Assembly (NCBI GenBank): GCA_963582255.1
Contig: CAUZRD010000125.1
Span: forward strand, 1-6,507
Source: CAUZRD01 sp963582255
Lineage (GTDB): Bacteria > Pseudomonadota > Alphaproteobacteria > Rhizobiales > TMED25
Length of the DNA: 6,507 nt
Direction: 5' to 3'
This document shows positions 1-5,432 of this stretch, in pieces; position 1 is the stretch's first letter; each line of letters opens with the position of its first letter. The notes under the pieces are model-generated. The model ran no database searches, was not told where the DNA came from, and was given only the letters and a program-made list of their open reading frames with translations. Made by a program: the position numbers and the translations under genes.

Positions 1-1416
1 AAGTTTGTAGCCACCAAACGGGGTTGTTATGTCGCCTTCGCTATAGCAATTGATGGAAACAGTTCCCGCTTCGATCTCTCGGGCAAGCAGATGGGCGCTG
101 GTAACGTTCGATGTGTAAAGTGATGCGTGCAGGCCATATGACGTATCATTTGCCAAGGCGATCGCTTCTTCATTGCTATCGACTGTCAAGACACTAAGAA
201 CAGGTCCGAAAATCTCTTCGGTGGCTATCTTCATTTGCGGTGTAACAGCGTCGAAAATCGTTGGTTCGATATAGATGCCGTTTCCTTCTTCGATGTGATT
301 ACCACCACATAAAACAGCCGCACCTTCGGTTTTTCCGACATTTATAAAACCCAACACGCGGTCGAAATGTTCAGGTGAAATCATCGCTCCTTGCGTATTT
401 TCTGGATCAAGTGGGTTTCCTGTACGCCACGATTTCAACTGCTCCAGCAACTTTGGCATGAGTTGCACTTTGATGTCTTTGTGTACGATTAATCGTGAAT
501 TCGCCGTACAGTTTTGGCCCATGCTCCAGAACGCGGACGCTGTAATGTTTTCAGCAATTGCATCAAGGTTTGTTGCATCTGACAAAACAATGCTTGGTGC
601 TTTGCCCCCACATTCAAGAACAATGCGTTTAAGGTTGGAGCGTGCAGAATATTCAAGGAACATTCGCCCTACTTCGGTTGAACCGGTAAACGATACAGCA
701 TCAATGTCAGGGTGCTGCCCAATCGCTTGGCCCGCGGTTTCTCCAAACCCAGTAATGACGTTGAAAACCCCTTCGGGAACGCCTGCCTCTATGGCCAGTT
801 CAGCCACGCGCAGTGTTGTCATGCTGGTTTGCTCTGCTGGCTTGACCAACATGCTGTTACCGGCTGCAAGTGCGGGACCCATCTTAAAGGCCAGCATCAG
901 CAACGGAAAATTCCAAGGAAGAACACAAGAAACAACGCCCATTGGTTCTCGAACTATAATACCAAGGGCGTCGCTTCCCGAGGGAGAGATTTGATCGTAA
1001 ATTTTGTCAATTGCTTCTGCATGCCAGACCAGACAATTGACAGTTTCGGGAAGGTCTACATTTACGCAATCCTGAATAGGTTTGCCGCTTTCAATACTCT
1101 CAAGAACAGCAAGTTCCAGTTGGTTGTCTTCAATCAATCTCGCAAGTTTTATTAAAATGCGTTTTCGCTCAGAAGGGTGTTTTTTAGACCAAAGCCCTTT
1201 TTTGAAAACTTTACGCGCACAATCCACAGCAGCATCAACATCAGCCCGATCACACGAAGCAATTTTGGCGATTGTTTCACCAGTGGCAGGGTTTATTGTT
1301 TCGAAAACCTCCCCTGATTTAGCCGGTGTAAACTTGCCATTTATGAATGCTTCACTCGGCAATGAAAGTTTTTCCGAAATGGCTACATATTCGTCTTTGG
1401 TCAGCATATTTGACAT
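1..1416 (-). CDS. Aldehyde dehydrogenase, PuuC/betaine-aldehyde type (3' end cut by window edge)
   Basis: The 472 visible residues form an NAD(P)-dependent aldehyde dehydrogenase, a cytoplasmic enzyme that oxidises an aldehyde to its carboxylate. Family landmarks occur in order: PWNF with Asn169, VKPAE with Lys192, the FTGSTEVG cofactor loop at 243-250, LECGGK with general base Glu268, GQNC with nucleophile Cys303, EEIFGPV from 400, and SEGDITTPFGGYKL at the visible end. That last stretch is typical of gamma-glutamyl-aminobutyraldehyde dehydrogenase-like enzymes. Family members are about 490-500 residues, so only about 20-25 residues lie outside the window; the frame is open to base 1 with no lesion. 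The ATG at 1414-1416 was chosen because a weak GTGAG Shine-Dalgarno lies 7 bases upstream; an ATG three codons in is possible. The gene follows the transporter operon on the same strand, after a 244-base gap. Family and catalytic residues are clear. The substrate (betaine aldehyde, an aminoaldehyde or another) is inference. Confidence 0.95.
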   Translation of the reverse strand, partial: MSNMLTKDEYVAISEKLSLPSEAFINGKFTPAKSGEVFETINPATGETIAKIASCDRADVDAAVDCARKVFKKGLWSKKHPSERKRILIKLARLIEDNQLELAVLESIESGKPIQDCVNVDLPETVNCLVWHAEAIDKIYDQISPSGSDALGIIVREPMGVVSCVLPWNFPLLMLAFKMGPALAAGNSMLVKPAEQTSMTTLRVAELAIEAGVPEGVFNVITGFGETAGQAIGQHPDIDAVSFTGSTEVGRMFLEYSARSNLKRIVLECGGKAPSIVLSDATNLDAIAENITASAFWSMGQNCTANSRLIVHKDIKVQLMPKLLEQLKSWRTGNPLDPENTQGAMISPEHFDRVLGFINVGKTEGAAVLCGGNHIEEGNGIYIEPTIFDAVTPQMKIATEEIFGPVLSVLTVDSNEEAIALANDTSYGLHASLYTSNVTSAHLLAREIEAGTVSINCYSEGDITTPFGGYKL

Positions 1417-1426
1417 TTTTTTACTC

Positions 1427-1439
1427 ACAATTCAATTGT
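1427..1439. repeat. 13-bp palindrome just upstream of the dehydrogenase start
   Basis: ACAATT-C-AATTGT is a perfect inverted repeat with a one-base centre. It ends 10 bases before the dehydrogenase ATG and touches the weak GTGAG ribosome-binding site. The arms are all A/T except one base each, so an RNA hairpin would be weak, and a protein-binding site is the more likely role if it has one. AT-rich palindromes of this length also arise by chance. Confidence 0.35.
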
Positions 1440-1516
1440 TATCGCCTAATTGTTTTTAATTCACTCGCAACTTCAGTGACTTAAGGATTACAGGCGCTTA
1501 TCTATTCGCTAGGTGA

Positions 1517-1529
1517 TCATATGGTATGA
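1517..1529. repeat. Short inverted repeat TCATA-TGG-TATGA
   Basis: Two 5-bp arms flank a 3-base centre, about 100 bases upstream of the dehydrogenase start. It could be an operator half-site pair for a regulator of the dehydrogenase. It does not match the LacI-type operator of the divergent region. The arms are short, so support is weak. Confidence 0.25.
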
Positions 1530-1535
1530 AATCAG

Positions 1536-1551
1536 ATTCCCTAAAGGGGAT
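1536..1551 (+). terminator. Possible weak hairpin plus T-run, plus-strand orientation
   Basis: ATTCCC-TAAA-GGGGAT can pair over 6 bp, including one G-U pair, around a 4-base loop. On the plus strand a run of five T follows at 1554-1558. It looks like a weak intrinsic terminator for plus-strand transcription, yet no plus-strand gene lies upstream of it here. It might stop antisense transcripts leaving the dehydrogenase gene, or simply be an inverted repeat in the dehydrogenase leader. Confidence 0.25.
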
Positions 1552-1616
1552 GATTTTTCGTAATTCAGGACAGGGTTCACGCATTAAAGATTCCAAATTT
1601 GAAGAATAAAAGTCTA

Positions 1617-1638
1617 CCGAAGGCGCATGAGCCTCCGG
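1617..1638 (-). terminator. Putative intrinsic terminator of the transporter operon
   Basis: Read on the minus strand, an 8-bp stem with one mismatch (CCGGAGGC / GCCTTCGG) closes a 6-base loop. It starts 22 bases after the binding-protein stop codon and is followed by TAGACTTTTATT. The GC-rich stem and its place at the operon end suit a rho-independent terminator. The T tract is interrupted, so termination may be partial, leaving some read-through into the dehydrogenase. Confidence 0.6.
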
Positions 1639-1660
1639 CAGGGCAATTCGTATTAGTGGC

Positions 1661-2620
1661 TTATTTGATCCACTCGTTTACAATGTCCATATTGCTGGCC
1701 ACCCATTCTTCAGCGACATCTCTTGGGTCCATTTTGTCGCGCCCAATTTTCAAGATCCAATCGTTGACAACCGCTGGATCAAGTTGAATTTGACTTAGGA
1801 ATTTCGCTGCTGCGGGATTTCTGGTTTCCAGTGACTTTGAGTATGTGACATAGATCTGCGCTTCCGTACTTACACAGTTAAATGTCGAAGCCTCCAGCCA
1901 ATCTTCTGCATCATAAGAAACGTTCTCACAACCTTCTGTGCGAGCCGGTTCCTGAATTGGCGTAAGGTTATAGGCTGCGTGCACCCATTCTGGCGTCCAG
2001 TAATAGAACAGGATCGGTTTTTCTCTCGCAATTGCTGTTTTTAAAAGCCCTTTGAACGTAGCATCAGGTAGAACTTCAGCTTCCCATAGTTCATCCAACC
2101 CATATGATTTGAACTTAACCTGCCACATGCGCGTTGATTTCCAACCAGCATCGCCGGGCCAGTATTCACCTTTGCCATTACCATCCTTGTCAAACATCGC
2201 GGCCACTTCAGGTTTTCTGAGATCTTCAATAGAAGAAACCTGATCAGCCATAAAGCTTGGAACATACAAGTTCTGAGTTCCAGGATACGCGATATTATGT
2301 CCAACGGAATTGGCTCCATCAATGTATTTGTCCCAAATGGACTTCCTGTTTGGCATCCACATGTCAGCAAAAACATCGGCAGATCCATCGCCTTTGTCCA
2401 TACCTGCAGAGATGACGGAACCATCTGATAATCCTTCGACAATCACAGCTTCCGACCCAAGTGGGCCATCAATGACTGCTTCAATGACATGGCTGATGGC
2501 TTTGCCGCCCGTCCAAGTAAGATCAGAGATTGCAACAGTAGCATCATCAGCAGCAAATGCCGAGGATACAATGCCCATTGAAAGCGCAGGACCTGCTAAT
2601 AAGAGTTTAGTCAGTTTCAT
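1661..2620 (-). CDS. Periplasmic substrate-binding protein of a ProX/OpuAC-type ABC transporter
   Basis: This 319-residue protein is the extracytoplasmic binding component for the permease and ATPase encoded upstream. A Sec signal peptide covers about residues 1-23: Lys2 and Lys5, a hydrophobic core, then AFA before an Asp-rich mature start. There is no lipobox, so it should be soluble in the periplasm. Aromatic residues that could form the cation-pi cage typical of betaine/choline binders include Trp36, Trp88 (ADMWMPN), Tyr119 (LYVP), and Trp208 and Trp212 (FYYWTPEW). Cys231 and Cys249 could form a disulfide. Residues 144-152 (DKDGNGKGE) resemble a calcium-binding loop. The ATG at 2618-2620 was chosen over one 10 codons upstream: AAAGGA lies 6 bases before it and it begins the signal peptide directly. 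The OpuAC family call is firm. The ligand is not resolved: glycine betaine, choline, carnitine, taurine betaine or a related compound are all possible. Confidence 0.9.
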   Translation of the reverse strand: MKLTKLLLAGPALSMGIVSSAFAADDATVAISDLTWTGGKAISHVIEAVIDGPLGSEAVIVEGLSDGSVISAGMDKGDGSADVFADMWMPNRKSIWDKYIDGANSVGHNIAYPGTQNLYVPSFMADQVSSIEDLRKPEVAAMFDKDGNGKGEYWPGDAGWKSTRMWQVKFKSYGLDELWEAEVLPDATFKGLLKTAIAREKPILFYYWTPEWVHAAYNLTPIQEPARTEGCENVSYDAEDWLEASTFNCVSTEAQIYVTYSKSLETRNPAAAKFLSQIQLDPAVVNDWILKIGRDKMDPRDVAEEWVASNMDIVNEWIK

Positions 2621-2626
2621 AGTTTT

Positions 2627-2632
2627 TCCTTT
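2627..2632 (-). promoter_or_regulatory. Ribosome-binding site deciding the binding-protein start
   Basis: AAAGGA on the minus strand lies 6 bases before the ATG at 2618-2620. It falls inside the reading frame of the longer alternative start at 2650, which lacks a comparable site, so the shorter start is preferred. Confidence 0.7.
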
Positions 2633-2637
2633 CATAT

Positions 2638-2655
2638 GCGAAGAGTTCACTTCGC
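2638..2655 (-). other. Intercistronic hairpin between permease and binding-protein genes
   Basis: GCGAAG and CTTCGC form a perfect 6-bp stem around a 6-base loop. It lies in the 48-base gap between the permease stop and the binding-protein start, just upstream of the AAAGGA site. There is no T tract, so it is unlikely to terminate transcription. Hairpins in this position in transporter operons are known to stabilise or separate the binding-protein mRNA, which is needed in excess of the membrane parts. That role here is inference. Confidence 0.5.
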
Positions 2656-2668
2656 GATTTCGAGTTAT

Positions 2669-4213
2669 CTATTGGGATTTCCCAATTACCCTTTGTACTA
2701 CCCTGTCGATCATCATGGCCAACAAGGCAATTCCTACACCGGCCACGACTCCCCGGCCCGTTTCTGTATTTTCTAAAGCTTCAACCACGATATATCCCAT
2801 GCCCCCTGCACCGATCAGCGCGGCAACCACCACCATGGAAAGGCTCATCATAATAACCTGATTAATTCCGGCCATGATTGACGGAAGCGCCAATGGTAGT
2901 TCAACCTTGGTTAACAATTGTCGTGGGTTTGCACCAAACGCGAGAGCTGCTTCTTTAGTGCTCACTGGAACTTGCCGAATGCCCAGTGCCGTTAGACGCA
3001 CGATTGGAGGCATGGCAAAAATAACCGTGGCGAGAATACCCGGCGGCTTACCTATCGAGAAAAATGCGATTGCCGGTAAGAGATAAACGAAGGACGGGAT
3101 CGTTTGCATCACATCCAAAATCGGCGTCACAATTACCCTGCCGCGTCTTGATTTTCCAACCCATATGCCGAGTGGAAGACCAATAACGACACAAATGATG
3201 GATGCCGCAACAACCAGTGACATCGTATCCATTGCGGTTTGCCACAACCCGAATAGGGCCAAGTATGCCAGAGATGCTCCAACGAATATCGCAGTACGAA
3301 TTCCCGCCAACCGATGAGCGATGAACAAAAGTACCCCCATTGCGACGGGCCAGGGTGTGCCCACAAACACCGATGCAATGGTCGTTAGCATACCCCGCAA
3401 AACCAGCGTAATACCATCAAACAGAAAGCTGTAAAACACGGTCACATAACCAACTGAATCATCAATACGCTGCGACACGTAGGTATTCAGATTCACAGGT
3501 GGTGCGTCAGCCTTGGGCGGAGTGCGCTTTAAAATTCGGGTTCCGTCGTCATTTCTAGGATATGTAATTTCATCTGGCCGCGTAATCCAAAACAGCGTAG
3601 GAAAATCACCAATTACAAAACAATCAAACCGTTTCTTGAAGGTTATTACATCCCCGCGTGAAATTGCCCGATCTTGTTTTACGCAAGTCCGAACATCGGG
3701 TCCAAACTGGGTAGTTCGATAAATCATGATCGGCACGACGAGCGCGAAGATTATGCACGCAGTGAGGAGACGCGAAGGCGCCACGCCACGACTGATACTT
3801 CGGTCTATTCGCCATTTGTTGTATTGCCCAACGTAAAGCCTGTCGGCTATCCAGCCAAACAATAGTCGACCAACAATAAACACGAATATAGCTGCAAGCG
3901 TATGGCTGTGGGCCCAATTCTCATATCTCTCAACGAGAAAGGATTTCTCTGCGTTCTCAACTGCCGCTTTAGAATATTTGTAGATCAGCGCTAAATTCAC
4001 CGCCGTAATCAGATCAATCACAAATCCCATGGTGAATAGTATCCAGTTTCCTCGCAATGCCGCCCAGATAAAGCTTCCCAAAAGAGCAGCCAAATTGATG
4101 TGAGCCCTACCCAGTTTTGATTTCTGTATTTTTAGAAATACATCGGCATAGTAGTCACCGTTGGTACCTGCGAATTCAATAAACGGCTTTTTGAAATCAT
4201 CTGTATCAGACAT
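2669..4213 (-). CDS. ProW-like ABC permease with a large extra N-terminal membrane region
   Basis: This 514-residue inner-membrane protein forms the channel of the transporter. Residues about 255-514 match a ProW-type permease: several hydrophobic helices and the ATPase-contacting EAA loop at about 421-444 (EAALAFGANP to ELPLALP), followed by the MAGINQVIMMSLSMVVVAAL and GAGGMG region common in this family. Residues 1-254 are additional. About 18-130 contain YYADVF, then INLAALLGSFIWAALRGNW and further helices, a pattern resembling DUF2628-like small membrane domains. A further helix follows at about 149-165, then a polar segment at about 166-255 with Cys177 and Cys198. E. coli ProW has about 350 residues, so this is clearly longer. 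The ATG lies 3 bases after the ATPase stop, with a strong GGGGAGG site 8 bases before it, so translation is probably coupled. The permease call is firm; the function of the extension is unknown. Confidence 0.92.
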   Translation of the reverse strand: MSDTDDFKKPFIEFAGTNGDYYADVFLKIQKSKLGRAHINLAALLGSFIWAALRGNWILFTMGFVIDLITAVNLALIYKYSKAAVENAEKSFLVERYENWAHSHTLAAIFVFIVGRLLFGWIADRLYVGQYNKWRIDRSISRGVAPSRLLTACIIFALVVPIMIYRTTQFGPDVRTCVKQDRAISRGDVITFKKRFDCFVIGDFPTLFWITRPDEITYPRNDDGTRILKRTPPKADAPPVNLNTYVSQRIDDSVGYVTVFYSFLFDGITLVLRGMLTTIASVFVGTPWPVAMGVLLFIAHRLAGIRTAIFVGASLAYLALFGLWQTAMDTMSLVVAASIICVVIGLPLGIWVGKSRRGRVIVTPILDVMQTIPSFVYLLPAIAFFSIGKPPGILATVIFAMPPIVRLTALGIRQVPVSTKEAALAFGANPRQLLTKVELPLALPSIMAGINQVIMMSLSMVVVAALIGAGGMGYIVVEALENTETGRGVVAGVGIALLAMMIDRVVQRVIGKSQ

Positions 4214-4216
4214 CGA

Positions 4217-5278
4217 TTACGCCTCCCCTTGAATGCCGCGCAACAAAGCATCCTTGGTGACAACGCCTATCGGCTTATCATCACTCATTATAATTACAGG
4301 ATTATCCTGATTAACCGACAACCCTATTAGGGTGTCGAGGTCGTCATCTGGACGAGCATGCGGGCATTTGTTGACTGGAGGAAGTTTCACACTTTTCGCC
4401 AGAGCCTTCTCAATCGGTTCCATGACCGTATGTGCGTAAATAAGTTTGAGCTTTGAGATTCCAGCCACAAAGTCGGCTACATAATCGTCAACAGGCTGGG
4501 TTACGATTTCCTCTGGCGTCCCCGTTTGAACGATAACGCCATCCTTCATGATTGCGATCCGGGTTCCCATGCGGATCGCTTCGTCTAAATCATGAGTGAT
4601 AAACAATGTGGTTTTTCGCATCTTTTTTGAAAGTTCAAGAAACTCATCTTGAAGACCTCTGCGGATCAGTGGATCAAGGGCTGAAAATGGCTCATCCATC
4701 AAAAGGATATCCGGGTCTGCCGCCAATGCGCGCGCAAGTCCGACGCGCTGTTGCATGCCGCCTGATAATTCTGAGGGAAAACGGTCGCCGTATCCATCAA
4801 GACTGACGAGAGAAATCACTCGATCAGCAACGCTAGCACGGGTGAACGCATCGACGTTACGTAACTCTAGTGCAAAAGCGACATTGTCACGTACGCTACG
4901 ATGCGGCAAAAGGGCCATGTTTTGAAACACCATGCCAATTTTGTCAGCACGCAAGGCTCTTAATTCTTCCGGATCCAGGCTGCCAACATCAACCCCATTG
5001 ATCAAAATTTCGCCGCCGGTGGGCTCAATCAACCGATTGATATGGCGCACCAGCGTTGACTTGCCTGAACCTGACAGGCCCATGATACAAAAGATCTCAC
5101 CTTTCTCGACGGAAATTGATACATCTCTGACGCCAACAACTGCTTGAAATTTCTCCAAAACTTCTACCTTGGATAGATCATCACGCTTCACGGCTTCTAA
5201 AGCTTCATCAGCCCTTGCGCCGAAAATTTTCCAAACGTTGCGCGTTTCAATAACGCATTTGTCTACTCTCGCAGTCAC
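4217..5278 (-). CDS. ProV-like ABC transporter ATPase (quaternary-amine uptake type)
   Basis: This 353-residue cytoplasmic ATPase powers the transporter. It has all the expected motifs: Walker A GLSGSGKST (67-75), Q-loop Gln119 (VFQN), signature LSGGMQQ (171-177), Walker B ILLMDEP (191-197) with catalytic Glu196, and switch His229 (FITHD). The N-terminal VWKIFG segment with its insertion before the core strand, and FALLPHRSV-like wording (ALLPHRSVRDNVAF), are typical of glycine betaine/proline ATPases. The C-terminal tail (about 285-353) includes one CBS-like stretch ending VIIMSDDKPIGVVTKDALL; ProV of E. coli is about 400 residues with two CBS repeats, so the sensor part looks reduced. The GTG start is supported by GAGGAGGAA at 5287-5295. 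It is the first gene of the operon, followed after 3 bases by the permease gene. The substrate class is inferred from family. Confidence 0.95.
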   Translation of the reverse strand: MTARVDKCVIETRNVWKIFGARADEALEAVKRDDLSKVEVLEKFQAVVGVRDVSISVEKGEIFCIMGLSGSGKSTLVRHINRLIEPTGGEILINGVDVGSLDPEELRALRADKIGMVFQNMALLPHRSVRDNVAFALELRNVDAFTRASVADRVISLVSLDGYGDRFPSELSGGMQQRVGLARALAADPDILLMDEPFSALDPLIRRGLQDEFLELSKKMRKTTLFITHDLDEAIRMGTRIAIMKDGVIVQTGTPEEIVTQPVDDYVADFVAGISKLKLIYAHTVMEPIEKALAKSVKLPPVNKCPHARPDDDLDTLIGLSVNQDNPVIIMSDDKPIGVVTKDALLRGIQGEA

Positions 5279-5286
5279 TTTTTGAG

Positions 5287-5295
5287 TTCCTCCTC
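5287..5295 (-). promoter_or_regulatory. Strong ribosome-binding site for the ATPase gene
   Basis: GAGGAGGAA on the minus strand, with its GGAGG core 10 bases before the GTG at 5276-5278. It fixes this non-ATG start: the next in-frame Met is residue 66, inside the Walker A region. Confidence 0.85.
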
Positions 5296-5355
5296 TTTTC
5301 GCTCAAAAAAATGAGATGTAGTTTACTGGTCAGATCTCAACTTAATTTTATACAT

Positions 5356-5371
5356 ATGTAACCGGTTACAT
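5356..5371. promoter_or_regulatory. LacI-family operator, perfect 16-bp palindrome
   Basis: ATGTAACCGGTTACAT is a perfect inverted repeat with the central CG characteristic of LacI/GalR-family operators. It overlaps the -10 hexamer and predicted start site of the transporter promoter, so a bound repressor would block transcription initiation. A second palindrome, TACATATGTA at 5351-5360, shares its left half-site. The adjacent LacI-family gene is the obvious binder. The sequence is seen directly; the protein-DNA pairing is inference. Confidence 0.85.
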
Positions 5372-5398
5372 TCTGCACTTGTTTGTTGATTGCGTCAA
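5370..5398 (-). promoter_or_regulatory. Sigma70-type promoter of the transporter operon
   Basis: On the minus strand TTGACG (5398-5393) is followed after 17 bases by CAGAAT (5375-5370), matching the -35 and -10 consensus at 5/6 and 4/6. The predicted start is near 5363, inside the operator, giving a leader of about 85 bases before the GTG. Confidence 0.65.
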
Positions 5399-5407
5399 GT
5401 GTAGATT
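5379..5407 (+). promoter_or_regulatory. Candidate promoter of the repressor gene
   Basis: TTGTTT (5379-5384) and TAGATT (5402-5407) are spaced by 17 bases. Both are partial matches to consensus; other pairings such as TTGATT with TATGAA at a 15-base spacing are possible. The site overlaps the opposing transporter promoter and begins 8 bases beyond the operator. Confidence 0.4.
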
Positions 5408-5421
5408 ATGAATCAAACCTT

Positions 5422-5426
5422 GGGAG
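5422..5426 (+). promoter_or_regulatory. Ribosome-binding site of the repressor gene
   Basis: GGGAG lies 6 bases before the GTG at 5433-5435. It supports that start, which also places the DNA-binding helix at the usual distance from the N-terminus. Confidence 0.7.
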
Positions 5427-5432
5427 AGCATC

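Larger units (their letters stand above)
1417..1660. other. Intergenic region between binding-protein gene and aldehyde dehydrogenase
   Basis: These 244 bases contain no convincing gene. They hold a terminator-like hairpin just after the binding-protein stop and three short inverted repeats nearer the dehydrogenase. A dehydrogenase promoter is expected here if the terminator works, but I could not pick a convincing -35/-10 pair on the minus strand. No copy of the 16-bp LacI-type operator found at 5356-5371 is present. Confidence 0.7.
5279..5432. promoter_or_regulatory. Divergent control region between transporter operon and repressor gene
   Basis: These 154 bases separate the two divergent GTG starts. 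They contain a minus-strand promoter, a LacI-type operator over its start site, a candidate plus-strand promoter, and a ribosome-binding site for each gene. This layout is typical of a local repressor controlling its neighbour and possibly itself. Confidence 0.8.

Noticed and set aside
675..690. ACCGGT-centred sequence resembling the LacI-type operator
   Set aside because: It is inside the dehydrogenase coding sequence, matches only the centre and part of one arm, and has no promoter context.
458..994. Plus-strand open frame of 178 codons
   Set aside because: It lies wholly antisense to the aldehyde dehydrogenase, whose minus-strand frame has complete catalytic motifs. The plus-strand translation shows no recognisable domain.
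1082..1459. Plus-strand open frame of 125 codons over the dehydrogenase start
   Set aside because: It is antisense to the conserved N-terminal part of the dehydrogenase, and its composition is that of an antisense translation.
2621..2650. Ten-codon upstream extension of the binding protein
   Set aside because: It would place a polar stretch before the signal peptide and has no good ribosome site. A clear AAAGGA sits before the ATG at 2618-2620, and part of the extension falls in the hairpin.
2310..2861. Plus-strand open frame of 183 codons spanning the binding-protein/permease junction
   Set aside because: It is antisense to two well-supported genes and lacks any recognisable domain; it is a shadow of their codon structure.
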